This document shows, piece by piece, positions 8,981 through 17,589 of a stretch of 64,000 nt of DNA. The notes under the pieces were generated by a model, which was not told the DNA's origin, searched no databases, and was given only the letters and a program-made list of their open reading frames with translations. Both the position numbers and the translations under genes were made by a program. The DNA is from UBA4085 sp964556755 (GTDB lineage: Bacteria; Acidobacteriota; Aminicenantia; Aminicenantales; UBA4085), in the NCBI GenBank assembly GCA_964556755.1, contig CAZKXI010000001.1, forward strand, positions 62,001-126,000. Reading direction: 5' to 3'. The stretch's first letter is position 1. Every line of letters starts with the position of its first letter.

Positions 8981-10264
8981 CTACTTCGGGATGACCCGCG
9001 AGGAGACCTGGCGGAACTTCAGGCCGGGCTGGATCGGGATGGAGGGCCCGACCGCGAGCTCGATGGCCATGGCTTCGCCGACGACCTTCCTCAAGCCGCT
9101 CTCGATCCGCCGCCGGCCTTCCTCATCGAAGCCGGGGCCGGGCTCGATGAAGACCTTCAGCATCTCCAGTCCCTCCTGGACCACCTTCCATCTTTTGATC
9201 CCGGGAACGGGCTCGATGGTGTAGTAGAAGGGCTGGGAGGGGATCTTCCGGCCGTCGGCCAGGACGACGCAATCGTCGGCCCGGCCCTGGATCCGCTCCA
9301 GGAGCGGCAGGCGGCGGCCGCAGACGGGGCGGCGGAGGGAGAGGGCGGCCTCGTCCTCCTGGCGATACCGGATGAAGGGCATGGCGTAGGAATGCAGGTT
9401 CGTGACCACCACCTCGCCGGTCCGGCCCGGCGGCGCGGGAAGCCCGTCCGCCAACGTCTCTACGATTACCGTGTCGGAGCTAAGGTGGTAGCCGCCGCAG
9501 GCCCGGCACTCCCAGGCGATGGCCCCCGCCTCGAACGAGGCATAGTAATCCATGACCCGGCAGGAGAAAACCGACTCCAGCAGGCGGCGGGTGAAGTCGT
9601 CCAGGACGCCCGAGCCGCTTATGATGAGGTCCGGCCGCCATTCCGCCTGGCCCGCCTCCCTCGCCGCCTCGGCCAGGATGCGAAGAGTCATCACATAGCC
9701 CACGAGGGCCCGCGGCCGCCAGCCGCGCAGGGAAGAGAGCCAGGACAGGGGGGGCTCCCAGCTCGAGACGTCCCGGCCCCGCCACAGGCCCAGCCGCTCG
9801 TACCACTTCCGGTCCGCCTCCGGGCGCGGCGCCTTGCCGACGAAGGAGGCCATCCGCCACCACGGCCGCAGGCCCATGGCGAAGAAGGCCCTGGCCTGGG
9901 CCAGGTTGATCATCGTCCAATCGCGGCGGGAATAGAGGACCGACAGCGGCGTCCCCGCCGTCCCGGACGTCAGGAAGGACCGGCACGACCCGGGCCGGCA
10001 GCCGGCGGCGATCCGGTCCCCGGCCGGAAGGCCCTGAAGATCCCGCTTCGAGACCAGGGGCAGGGCAGACAAGTCCGCCACCGTCCGGATGTCCTCGGGC
10101 TTGAGCTTGCGGTCGTCGAAGACGGCCCGGTAGAACGGGACGCTCCGATAAGCGTGGCGGATCAGCCGCCGCAGCTTCCGCTCGCGCAGGCGCTCCAGGG
10201 CCTGGGGGGACCGCCATTGGTCGAGCCACAGCTCCGCGAAGAGCGCCCCTTCATGCGGAAGCAT
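8981..10264 (-). CDS. PaaK/CapK-like adenylate-forming enzyme, copy 2
   Basis: A 427-residue paralogue of the following gene, exactly the same length and collinear along its whole length: RHAYRSVPFYR near residue 40, LTSGTAGTPLSVLYSRRDW near 110, YASFEAGAIAWECRACGGYH near 240, and a later Cys in PVCGRRLPLL. All sequence landmarks of the first copy are kept, including the cysteine pair, so both are probably active, perhaps with different acyl substrates. It lies in the middle of the minus-strand radical SAM operon, 41 bases after the B12 radical SAM gene. Reaction and substrate are inferred from the family only. Confidence 0.82.
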   Translation of the reverse strand: MLPHEGALFAELWLDQWRSPQALERLRERKLRRLIRHAYRSVPFYRAVFDDRKLKPEDIRTVADLSALPLVSKRDLQGLPAGDRIAAGCRPGSCRSFLTSGTAGTPLSVLYSRRDWTMINLAQARAFFAMGLRPWWRMASFVGKAPRPEADRKWYERLGLWRGRDVSSWEPPLSWLSSLRGWRPRALVGYVMTLRILAEAAREAGQAEWRPDLIISGSGVLDDFTRRLLESVFSCRVMDYYASFEAGAIAWECRACGGYHLSSDTVIVETLADGLPAPPGRTGEVVVTNLHSYAMPFIRYRQEDEAALSLRRPVCGRRLPLLERIQGRADDCVVLADGRKIPSQPFYYTIEPVPGIKRWKVVQEGLEMLKVFIEPGPGFDEEGRRRIESGLRKVVGEAMAIELAVGPSIPIQPGLKFRQVSSRVIPK

Positions 10265-10305
10265 GTCGACCGAACCCCATGCCCTGTTTCATTCTCCCGT
10301 CCGGG

Positions 10306-11811
10306 TCAGGTATAGATCGAAGGCAGGGTCTCGCGCAATCCCAGCCTCTTGAGGAGCTCGAAGAACAGCCGGGGCAGATAGTAATCGAGGGGAACGCGGA
10401 AGAACCTCTTCTCCCATCGGGCCCGGGCCAACCGCCGCAGCAGCCGGGCCGGGCCGGCGAACGGCAGCCCCTCGAGCCTCTTCCGGTAGCCCAGGATGCG
10501 GTAGTAATTGACGAATTTCGCCCGCCGGTCGACGTACGGCGTCGCCGGCTGGCGGGCGCCCAGATTGACGGCCCAGTCCTCGAGCCGCCGCGGCCGGCGG
10601 AACCCCATCGCCACGGCCGCGTCGAAGAGCGCCGTGCCGGGCCAGGGCAGATAGACCAGGGGCCCTCCGACCGAGATGTCGTCCCCCATGCGGCCGAGCT
10701 CGTCCATGAGCCGGAAGGTTTCCCGCATGTCGTGCCAGGTCTCCCCGGGGATGCCGATCATGAAATTGAACAGGGCCCGGATGCCGTGGGCCCGGGCCAG
10801 CTCGGCGCTGCGCCGGATGTCCGCGACGGCGATGTCCTTCCGCATCAGGTCCAGGATCCGCTGGGATCCCGATTCGGCCCCGATCCGCAGCTCCCGGCAG
10901 CCGGCGTCGCGCAGCCGGCGGAAGAAGGCCTCGCCCCAGCCGGCGGCGTTGTCGGCCCGCAGGGACGCGCTCCAAGGCCGTCCCAGATCCCGGACGATCT
11001 CCAGGGCCCGCCCGGGATCGCTGAAGAAGTTGTCGTCCAGGAAGACGACGGCCGACAGGCCGTGCTCCCGCTTCAGCCAGTCCAGCTCGGCCAGAACGTG
11101 ACGGACCGAGTGGGCCCGGAAGCGCCTCTTGTGGAGGTATTGGTTGAAGCAGTACCCGCAGCGCCACGGGCAGCCCCGGCTGGTCATCACGGTGGCGGTC
11201 TTTCCGGACAGGAGCCGGGACCCCATCTCGGCGAAATATGAGCCGTAGTCGAAGAAATAGCGGGCCGGGTCGATGCGGCTCCAAGCCGGCGGATAGAGGT
11301 CCAGGTCGGCGACGGGCTCCCGGGCCGGATTGATCCGGGCCTCCCCGCCCTCGGCGAAGGCCAGGCCCCGGATGGCCCGCAGACCGTCCGGACCGGGTCG
11401 GCCCGCGGAGTAAAGCCGGGCCAGCTCGACCACGGTCTCTTCCCCTTCGCCGACGGCCACCGCGTCGATCCAGGGGCTGGGCAGGATATCGGCCGGGACC
11501 ATGGAAGGGAAGACGCCGCCCCAGACGACCGGCAGATCGGCGCGCGCCTTGAGCGCCCGCGAGAAAGCCAGGGATGGGACGAGCGAGGGCCCGGTCAGGA
11601 TGGAGATCCCGGCGAACAGGGGATCCAGCTCGAGGACCCGGGACAAAACCGCCGGGATCGCTTCCGGCGTGCCCAGCTCGTGGATCACGGCGGCTTCGAA
11701 GCCGGCCTTCTCCAGGGCCGAGGCGAGGTAAAGCAGGCCGAAGGGGGGCGCGACCTCGAGATCCTTGCGGCTGTTCTCCAGCTTCAGCAGGGCGACGGTT
11801 CGCCGGCTCAT
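10306..11811 (-). CDS. B12-binding domain radical SAM protein
   Basis: About 501 residues. The N-terminal 150 residues look like a cobalamin-binding fold of the BchE/HpnP/HpnJ type (VALLKLENSRKD, PPFGLLYLASALEKAGF, GGVFPSMVP). The radical SAM domain follows, with CxxxCxxC as CPWRCGYC and GAESGSQRILDLMRK downstream. Known relatives do methylations, cyclisations or rearrangements on unactivated carbons. The frame is open further upstream, but the ATG at 11811 is chosen because it overlaps the TGA of the ThiH-like gene (ATGA) and begins the conserved domain. It is followed by two acyl-activating enzymes and a methyltransferase, which points to a biosynthetic operon of unknown product. Confidence 0.85.
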   Translation of the reverse strand: MSRRTVALLKLENSRKDLEVAPPFGLLYLASALEKAGFEAAVIHELGTPEAIPAVLSRVLELDPLFAGISILTGPSLVPSLAFSRALKARADLPVVWGGVFPSMVPADILPSPWIDAVAVGEGEETVVELARLYSAGRPGPDGLRAIRGLAFAEGGEARINPAREPVADLDLYPPAWSRIDPARYFFDYGSYFAEMGSRLLSGKTATVMTSRGCPWRCGYCFNQYLHKRRFRAHSVRHVLAELDWLKREHGLSAVVFLDDNFFSDPGRALEIVRDLGRPWSASLRADNAAGWGEAFFRRLRDAGCRELRIGAESGSQRILDLMRKDIAVADIRRSAELARAHGIRALFNFMIGIPGETWHDMRETFRLMDELGRMGDDISVGGPLVYLPWPGTALFDAAVAMGFRRPRRLEDWAVNLGARQPATPYVDRRAKFVNYYRILGYRKRLEGLPFAGPARLLRRLARARWEKRFFRVPLDYYLPRLFFELLKRLGLRETLPSIYT

Positions 11812-13016
11812 TCCTGGCGGCCGCTCCCCGCGGCGCGCTGGAAGGCGGCCAGCGTGTCCGCCGTCCAGGCGAAGACCGCGCGGAAGCCTTTCCCCTCCAG
11901 CTCCGCGACGGACTCGGCCAAGCCTTGCTTGTGGATCGGAAACTGGGACCGGGCCGAGGCCGGCCGGGCGTATCCTCCCGGGGCCGTGCAGCTCGTCAGG
12001 GTCAGGATGACGCCCGCCCCGTAGCGCCCGATCAGGCGGGCGTTGGTGGCGAAGGACTCGCGGGTCTGGAGCCACAGGATGCCGTCATAGAGGATCCGGT
12101 CCAGGGCCACGTTGAGCTCGTACTCGTCGTCCGGGACCTGGTAGGAATGGACCGGGGCGGCGGCCACGAAATCGCCCTTCAGGCGCGGGGTGCCGATGAC
12201 CGAGAAGCCGCGCCCCCGGCGGGACTTCAAGTGGCGGTCGAGGCCGTAGAGAACCGCCTCCTCCCGCCGCCAGTCGTAAAGGCCCTTCAGGAAGGCCCCG
12301 GCCAGATGGGGGATGCCCGCCTCGGCCGCCCGTTCGAACGAGTCCAGCCGGAAAGCCTGGTTGGCCTTGGGGCTGTGGGCGGGATGGAGGCGCCGGTATT
12401 GCGCGGTCTGGAAGGTTTCCAGCCAGACCAGGTAGCAGTCGAGGCCCGCCGCCCGCAGCCGCCGGAAGCTCCCCGTGTCGACGGGCGGTATGTTGCTCGT
12501 CATCATCCCGCCGCCGGCCGCGGCCAGCCGGTCCCGAAGCAGCTCGAAATAGCCGGCCGGACCCTCGACGGAATAGCGCTGGGCCTCGAAGCTCGAATCC
12601 GGCCGCGGGACATAGAGGGCGGGATCCTGGCTGCTGACGAGCTCGATGCTCCGGTACCCCAGGCCGATGAGGGCATCGACCTCGCGGGCGAAGTCGTCCA
12701 GGGACAGCCGCACCCCATGGTCGGAGAAGTCGCAGTAGGAGCAGTGGTTCTCACAGATGCTGGAGAAGTAGAGGGGCGGCAGGAGCAGGACCTCCCGGTC
12801 ATGGGGCCGCCGGTAGCCTGCGGCAAAGTCCTTGATCAGGTCCCGATTCTCCGGGGAGGACGTCCCGTTGAGCACCTCGGCCAGCTCCTCATCCGATAGT
12901 CCGGCCGGGAGGACGGCCTTCTCCAGCAGATCCCGCATGCGGCGGGGCGGGATGACGGGCATCCCCCCGATGCGCGCGGCACGGGCGATGAGGCTTTCCA
13001 GTTTTTCGCTGAACAT
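11808..13016 (-). CDS. ThiH-like radical SAM enzyme (aromatic amino acid lyase family)
   Basis: About 402 residues resembling ThiH/HydG/NosL enzymes, which cleave tyrosine or tryptophan through a radical mechanism. The SAM-cluster motif is CENHCSYC near residue 90. The C-terminus has SCTAPGGYARP and SQFPI, like the end of ThiH (2-iminoacetate synthase). No thiazole-synthesis genes are next to it; instead it heads an operon with a B12 radical SAM, two PaaK-like enzymes and a methyltransferase. A start at 13076 is also possible: the promoter at 13114-13086 puts transcription onset near 13079. The extra 20 residues are arginine/proline-rich and look non-conserved, so 13016 is preferred. Tyrosine as substrate is a guess from the family. 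Confidence 0.75.
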   Translation of the reverse strand: MFSEKLESLIARAARIGGMPVIPPRRMRDLLEKAVLPAGLSDEELAEVLNGTSSPENRDLIKDFAAGYRRPHDREVLLLPPLYFSSICENHCSYCDFSDHGVRLSLDDFAREVDALIGLGYRSIELVSSQDPALYVPRPDSSFEAQRYSVEGPAGYFELLRDRLAAAGGGMMTSNIPPVDTGSFRRLRAAGLDCYLVWLETFQTAQYRRLHPAHSPKANQAFRLDSFERAAEAGIPHLAGAFLKGLYDWRREEAVLYGLDRHLKSRRGRGFSVIGTPRLKGDFVAAAPVHSYQVPDDEYELNVALDRILYDGILWLQTRESFATNARLIGRYGAGVILTLTSCTAPGGYARPASARSQFPIHKQGLAESVAELEGKGFRAVFAWTADTLAAFQRAAGSGRQE

Positions 13017-13085
13017 GGGAGGACTCGGGCGCCGCGTCCGCCTTCGCCGGGGAGGCGGCAGACAGCCCCGCTCCATTTCGCGGGC

Positions 13086-13114
13086 AGGATATCATCCGCT
13101 CTGAGGGCTGTCAA
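13086..13114 (-). promoter_or_regulatory. consensus promoter for the radical SAM operon
   Basis: TTGACA (13114-13109), exactly 17 bp, then TATCCT (13091-13086) on the minus strand. Predicted transcription start is near 13079, giving either a 63-nt leader to the ATG at 13016 or a near-leaderless message for the ATG at 13076. Confidence 0.7.
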
Positions 13115-13141
13115 GGAAACCGGCGGCCTCGGTCCGTCCTA

Positions 13142-13172
13142 TTGACACCCTGTCCGTCCACCCCTGTATAAT
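13142..13172 (+). promoter_or_regulatory. promoter for the flippase operon
   Basis: A perfect TTGACA (13142-13147) and a perfect TATAAT (13167-13172), but with a 19-bp spacer, which is long for sigma70. Predicted leader to the ATG at 13220 is about 41 nt. Confidence 0.6.
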
Positions 13173-13219
13173 CGGTCCGGTTTCAGGATGAAAAGGAAGA
13201 CGGAGCGGGCGGACACGCC

Positions 13220-14749
13220 ATGACCGGGCCGGATGCGAGGCCCCACCGATCGACGCTTCTGTCCATGGCCCGGGGGGCGGGGATCGTCTTCGCCGGGACC
13301 ATCGCCGGCAACGGGCTGAAATACGCCTTCCACGTCATCGTCGCCCGGCAGCTGGGCGCCTCCCTCTTCGGTCTTTTCATCCTCGGCCTGACGGTCTTCA
13401 CGGTAGCCGAGATCGCGGCCCAGCTGGGGCTGCCTCAGGCCGTCGTCCGATACGTGTCCCTCCATCAGGGCCGGGGCGACACGGCCAGGATCAAAGGCAC
13501 GATCGTCCTCTCGGCCCGGGCCGCGGCCTTATCGGGCCTAGCCGTCGGCCTGGCCCTGTTTCTGGCCTCCGGCTTCCTGGCCGGCCGGGTCTTCGGCCGG
13601 CCGGAGCTGGCCCCGGTCCTCCGTATCTTCGCCTTGATGGCGCCCTTCTCCGTCCCGACCACCATCCTCCTGGCCTCCTTCCAGGGCTTCCAGCTCCTGC
13701 AGTACAAAGTGTACGTCGGCGAGCTGTTCGAGCCGCTGCTGAGGGTCGTCGGCGCCGTCGCCGCCGTCGGTATCCTGGGCCGGGCTCTGCCCGGCGTCCT
13801 GGCGGCCTACGGGCTGGCGGCCGGGCTGGCCCTTCTCCAAGCCGCGGTCCTCCTCAGGAGAGCTTTCCCGGCCCTGACCCGGAAGGAGATCCGCCCGGTC
13901 ATCGAAGGGCGCCGGCTGGCCGCCTTCTCCTGGCCGCTCCTGTTCTCCAGTCTTCTCGGCCAGCTGCTCATCGTCAGCGACGCCTTCATCCTGGGCATCC
14001 TCGGGACGCCGGAGCAGGTGGGGATCTACGGCGCCGCCCAGCGGACGGCCCAGCTGGCCAGCCTGGTCTTCCTGTCCTTCAATGCCATCTTCGCCCCGAT
14101 CGCGGCCGACTACCATCAGCGGGACGAGGGCCGCGATCTGGGCTGGATCTTCAAGGTCGTCTCGCAATGGACCTTGAGCCTGACGATCCCGATCAGCCTG
14201 ATCCTGATCCTCCTGGCCGGGCCGATCCTCCGCCTCTTCGGCCCCCGCTTCGCCGGGGGCGCGGGGGCTCTGGCGGTGCTGGCCGCCGGCTGGCTGCTCC
14301 ATTCAGCCCTTGGCAACGCCGGCGCCGTGCTGACCATGAGCGGTCGGCCCCGCTGGCATCTGGCGAACTTCTCCCTATTCCTGGGCTTGCAGATCGCCTT
14401 GGACTTAGTCCTCATCCCCCGGTACGGGATCCTCGGCGCCGCCGTGGGGACGGCCGGCTCACTGGCCCTCATCGATATCGTAACCTGCCTGGAGGTCTGG
14501 CTGCTGCTGGGGCATCACCCCTTCCGGGCAGCGGAGGCGAAGCCCCTCCTGGCCGGGGCGGCCGGGGCGGCCACCATGAAGCTGGCCATGAGCCGCCTTG
14601 TCTCCGGTCCGCCGCGCCTCCTAGGCCTTCTCGCGCTGGGAGCGATCGGCCTGGCCGTCTACGGCGCCGCGCTCGCGGCCCTGGGCATCGGCCGGGAGGA
14701 GAGGATGGTCCTCGGCCGGATCTGGCGGGGGATGCGGAGATCCGCATGA
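13220..14749 (+). CDS. oligosaccharide flippase, Wzx/MATE-like
   Basis: A 509-residue integral membrane protein with about 12-14 hydrophobic helices, opening with the family-typical region GAGIVFAGTIAGNGLKYAFH and a REQLG-like Arg-Gln-Leu-Gly at about residue 50. Polysaccharide flippases of this MOP superfamily move undecaprenyl-linked oligosaccharides across the inner membrane. The length matches the family. It heads a two-gene unit: its TGA overlaps the ATG of the radical SAM gene at 14746 (ATGA). It is the only flippase seen in the window, so it is the natural partner for the surrounding glycosyltransferases. Confidence 0.85.
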   Translation: MTGPDARPHRSTLLSMARGAGIVFAGTIAGNGLKYAFHVIVARQLGASLFGLFILGLTVFTVAEIAAQLGLPQAVVRYVSLHQGRGDTARIKGTIVLSARAAALSGLAVGLALFLASGFLAGRVFGRPELAPVLRIFALMAPFSVPTTILLASFQGFQLLQYKVYVGELFEPLLRVVGAVAAVGILGRALPGVLAAYGLAAGLALLQAAVLLRRAFPALTRKEIRPVIEGRRLAAFSWPLLFSSLLGQLLIVSDAFILGILGTPEQVGIYGAAQRTAQLASLVFLSFNAIFAPIAADYHQRDEGRDLGWIFKVVSQWTLSLTIPISLILILLAGPILRLFGPRFAGGAGALAVLAAGWLLHSALGNAGAVLTMSGRPRWHLANFSLFLGLQIALDLVLIPRYGILGAAVGTAGSLALIDIVTCLEVWLLLGHHPFRAAEAKPLLAGAAGAATMKLAMSRLVSGPPRLLGLLALGAIGLAVYGAALAALGIGREERMVLGRIWRGMRRSA

Positions 14750-15864
14750 GCTCCGCCCGAGACGCGACCCGCCGCCGGCGTCCCTCCGCCGGGACGGCCG
14801 CGGCCCTCCTCCTCGGCCGACTGGGCCTCCGCCGGCGGCGCGGCCCGAAGCCGCAGGCCCTCTGCCTCTATGTGACCTACCTCTGCAACATGCGCTGCCG
14901 AATGTGCGGCATCTGGACCCGGGCCGGGGAGGCCGCCGCCTCCGACCTGTCTCTAGCGGATCTCCGCGGTATCCTCTCCGATCCGCTCTTCTCGGAGCTG
15001 GCCTTCGTCAATATCAACGGCGGCGAGCCGAATCTGCGGCCCGACCTGGCGGACCTGGCCATCCTGTTGACCGACGCCCTGCCCCGGCTTCGGGCCGTCT
15101 CGATCAACAGCAACGGCTTGCCCACGGAGGCCGCGATCTCAAACATCCGGAGCCTGGCCCGCGCCTTCCGAGGGCGGGGCATCCGCTTCTCGGTCTCCGT
15201 CTCCCTGCACGGGCCGGGCCGGAGCCACGACCGGGCCACCGGCACGCCCGGAGCCTACGACCGGGTCATGGAGACGCTGTCCGGGCTGCGGCGGCTGCGG
15301 GCGGAGGAGGCTTTCTATCTCTCGGTCAACTGCGTCATCACCGGCGGGAACCTCGGCGATCTCGAGGCCATGCTGGAGTGGGGCGATCGGGAGGGGATCC
15401 CGGTCAACTTCACCTTGGGCGAGGTCCGGGAGCGCTTTCTCAATCTGGGCATGGAGCGGTCCGTCCGGGTCGGCGATCGTGAGGCCCTGGTCGGCTTCCT
15501 GCGCCGGCTGAGCCGCGACAAGGCCCGCTTCGGCCAGCACGCCCTGCGCTACGCCCACCTGGCCGACCTGATCGAGGGCCGGACGCGGCGGGCCCTGGCC
15601 TGCCATTACGCCCTGTCGGGGGCCATCCTCGGCTCGGACGGGCTCCTCTACTACTGCAAGAACAGCCGGGCCATCGGAGACGCCCGGAAGAGGTCGGCCG
15701 CGGAAATCTATTTCGATCCGGCCAACCAGGCTTACAAGCGCGATGCCTTGTCCGGGGAAGCCTGCCCCAACTGCCCGCCCAACACCTACAACGAGATCGA
15801 GGTGGAGCACGACCTGTTCAAGCTAGCCTGGTTCTGGATGTTCGGGACAAGGCCCAGGAGATAG
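14746..15864 (+). CDS. radical SAM protein coupled to the flippase
   Basis: A 372-residue radical SAM protein. A basic N-terminal stretch of about 35 residues precedes the domain; CxxxCxxC is CNMRCRMC near residue 46, and NINGGEPNLRPDL follows. The C-terminal region has further cysteines (ACHYALSGAI, YYCKNS, CPNCPP), consistent with an auxiliary-cluster SPASM-type domain. The ATG at 14746 overlaps the flippase stop; the frame is open upstream but only as an overlap with the flippase. The substrate is unknown. Coupling to a flippase suggests the reaction concerns the exported glycan or its lipid carrier (inference). Confidence 0.82.
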   Translation: MSSARDATRRRRPSAGTAAALLLGRLGLRRRRGPKPQALCLYVTYLCNMRCRMCGIWTRAGEAAASDLSLADLRGILSDPLFSELAFVNINGGEPNLRPDLADLAILLTDALPRLRAVSINSNGLPTEAAISNIRSLARAFRGRGIRFSVSVSLHGPGRSHDRATGTPGAYDRVMETLSGLRRLRAEEAFYLSVNCVITGGNLGDLEAMLEWGDREGIPVNFTLGEVRERFLNLGMERSVRVGDREALVGFLRRLSRDKARFGQHALRYAHLADLIEGRTRRALACHYALSGAILGSDGLLYYCKNSRAIGDARKRSAAEIYFDPANQAYKRDALSGEACPNCPPNTYNEIEVEHDLFKLAWFWMFGTRPRR

Positions 15865-15876
15865 CGTCGGCAGCCG

Positions 15877-16143
15877 CTATCTCTCGGCCAGGCGGGTGAA
15901 GACCAGGACGTGGTCGGGGTGGATCTCGGCGTAGCCGCCGTCGATCTCGTGGCTCTCCTCGCGCCCCTCGCAGCGCAGCTCGACCGGGCCCCGGCCCAAG
16001 GCGGTCATCAGCGGCCGGTGGCCGGGCAGGATGCCCAGCCGGCCGTCCAGGCCCGGCAGGGACACCGTCTCGACCTCGGCGTCGACCAGCAAGCGCCGGG
16101 GCGTCACCACCCGCAGTCTGAGGCGATCCGGCGAGCCGCTCAC
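15877..16143 (-). CDS. atpC: ATP synthase epsilon subunit, short form
   Basis: An 88-residue F1 epsilon subunit. The sequence covers only the N-terminal beta-sandwich domain (LRVVTPRRLLVDAEVETVSL, GRLGILPGHRPLMTAL, GGYAEIHPDHVLVF). It lacks the C-terminal two-helix hairpin of about 45 residues that, in E. coli and Bacillus, extends to inhibit ATP hydrolysis. The start is GTG at 16143, overlapping the beta-subunit stop (GTGA), which excludes the longer upstream frame. It is the last gene of the atp operon and converges with the radical SAM gene ending at 15864. Confidence 0.88.
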   Translation of the reverse strand: MSGSPDRLRLRVVTPRRLLVDAEVETVSLPGLDGRLGILPGHRPLMTALGRGPVELRCEGREESHEIDGGYAEIHPDHVLVFTRLAER

Positions 16144-17573
16144 CGGGCCTTCAGCTCCTCGGACTTCTGGATCACGTCCTCGATCGCGCCGGCCATGTAG
16201 AAGGCCTGCTCCGGCTTGTCGTCGTGCTGGCCTTCCACGATCTCCCGGAAGCCGCGCACGGTCTCCTCGACCGTGACATAGCGGCCCGGCCGGCCGGTGA
16301 AGACCTCGGCCACGTGGAAGGGCTGGGACAGGAAGCGCTGGATCTTGCGGGCCCGGGCTACGATCTGCTTGTCCTCGTCCGACAGCTCCTCGATGCCCAG
16401 GATGGCGATGATGTCCTGCAGGTCCTTGTAGCGCTGCAGGATCTCCTTGACCCGCCGGGCCACCCGGTAGTGCTCCTCGCCGACGATCGCGGGATCGAGG
16501 ATGCGGCTGAAGGAGGACAGCGGATCGACGGCCGGGTAGATGCCCTGGTCGGTCAGGGCCCGCGACAGCTGGGTCGAGGCGTCCAGGTGGGAGAAGGTCG
16601 TGGCCGGGGCCGGGTCGGTGAAGTCGTCGGCCGGCACGTAGATGGCCTGGACCGAGGTGATGGAGCCCTTCTTGGTCGAGGTGATCCGCTCCTCCAGCTC
16701 GCCCAGCTCGGTGGCCAGGTTCGGCTGGTAGCCGACGGCCGAGGGCATCCGGCCCAGCAGGGCCGAGACCTCGGAGCCGGCTTGGGTGAAGCGGAAGATG
16801 TTGTCGATGAACAGGAGCAGGTCCTGGTTCATCTCGTCCCGGAAGTACTCGGCCACCGACAAGGCGGTCAGGCCGATCCGCAGGCGGGCCCCGGGCGGCT
16901 CGGTCATCTGGCCGTAGACCAAGGCCGTCTTGGCGATGACCTTGGACTCGGTCATGTCCAGCCACAGGTCGTTGCCCTCGCGGGTCCGCTCGCCGACGCC
17001 GGCGAAGACGGAGTAGCCGCCGTGCTTGAGGGCCACGTTGTGGATCAGCTCCTGGATGATGACGGTCTTGCCGACGCCCGCGCCGCCGAAGAGGCCGATC
17101 TTGCCTCCCTTGAGGAAGGGCTGGATGAGGTCGATGACCTTGATCCCGGTCTCGAACATCTCCATCCGGGTGTTCTGCTGCTCGAGCGGCGGCGGCTGGC
17201 GGTGGATGGGATAGCGCTGCCGGGCCGCGATCGGGCCCAAGTGGTCGACCGGCTCGCCGACTACGTTGATGACCCGGCCCAGGACCTCGACCCCGACCGG
17301 GACGGTGATGGGGCCGCCGGTGTCGAGGGCCTTCATGCCCCGGGCCAGGCCGTCGGTGGGATGCATGGCCACGCAGCGGACGGTGTCCTCGCCCAGGTGC
17401 TGCTCGACCTCGACGATGATGTCGACCGGGGACTCGGTGTCGAAGCCCTCGCTGGTGATCCGCAGGGCGGTGTAGATCTCGGGCAGCGCCTGGCCGCGGA
17501 AGGCCACGTCCACCACGGGCCCGATGACCTGGGTGACCACTCCGGCGCGTTCGGCGTTCTGTGTCGTGCTCAT
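16140..17573 (-). CDS. atpD: ATP synthase F1 beta subunit
   Basis: The 477-residue catalytic subunit of the F1 head, making ATP from ADP and phosphate at the membrane's inner face. The Walker A GGAGVGKT is at about residue 160, the GERTREG segment follows at about 193 and LLFIDNIFRF, the Walker B, at about 255. Length is normal. It lies between gamma (16 bases upstream) and epsilon (4-base overlap). No anomaly is seen in the active-site segments. Confidence 0.97.
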   Translation of the reverse strand: MSTTQNAERAGVVTQVIGPVVDVAFRGQALPEIYTALRITSEGFDTESPVDIIVEVEQHLGEDTVRCVAMHPTDGLARGMKALDTGGPITVPVGVEVLGRVINVVGEPVDHLGPIAARQRYPIHRQPPPLEQQNTRMEMFETGIKVIDLIQPFLKGGKIGLFGGAGVGKTVIIQELIHNVALKHGGYSVFAGVGERTREGNDLWLDMTESKVIAKTALVYGQMTEPPGARLRIGLTALSVAEYFRDEMNQDLLLFIDNIFRFTQAGSEVSALLGRMPSAVGYQPNLATELGELEERITSTKKGSITSVQAIYVPADDFTDPAPATTFSHLDASTQLSRALTDQGIYPAVDPLSSFSRILDPAIVGEEHYRVARRVKEILQRYKDLQDIIAILGIEELSDEDKQIVARARKIQRFLSQPFHVAEVFTGRPGRYVTVEETVRGFREIVEGQHDDKPEQAFYMAGAIEDVIQKSEELKAR

Positions 17574-17589
17574 AGGGCCCTCCCTGGGG

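Noticed and set aside
13017..13076. Longer ThiH-like protein starting at 13076
   Set aside because: The extra 20 residues are Arg/Pro-rich and unlike the family. Not fully excluded because the promoter would give a near-leaderless message there.
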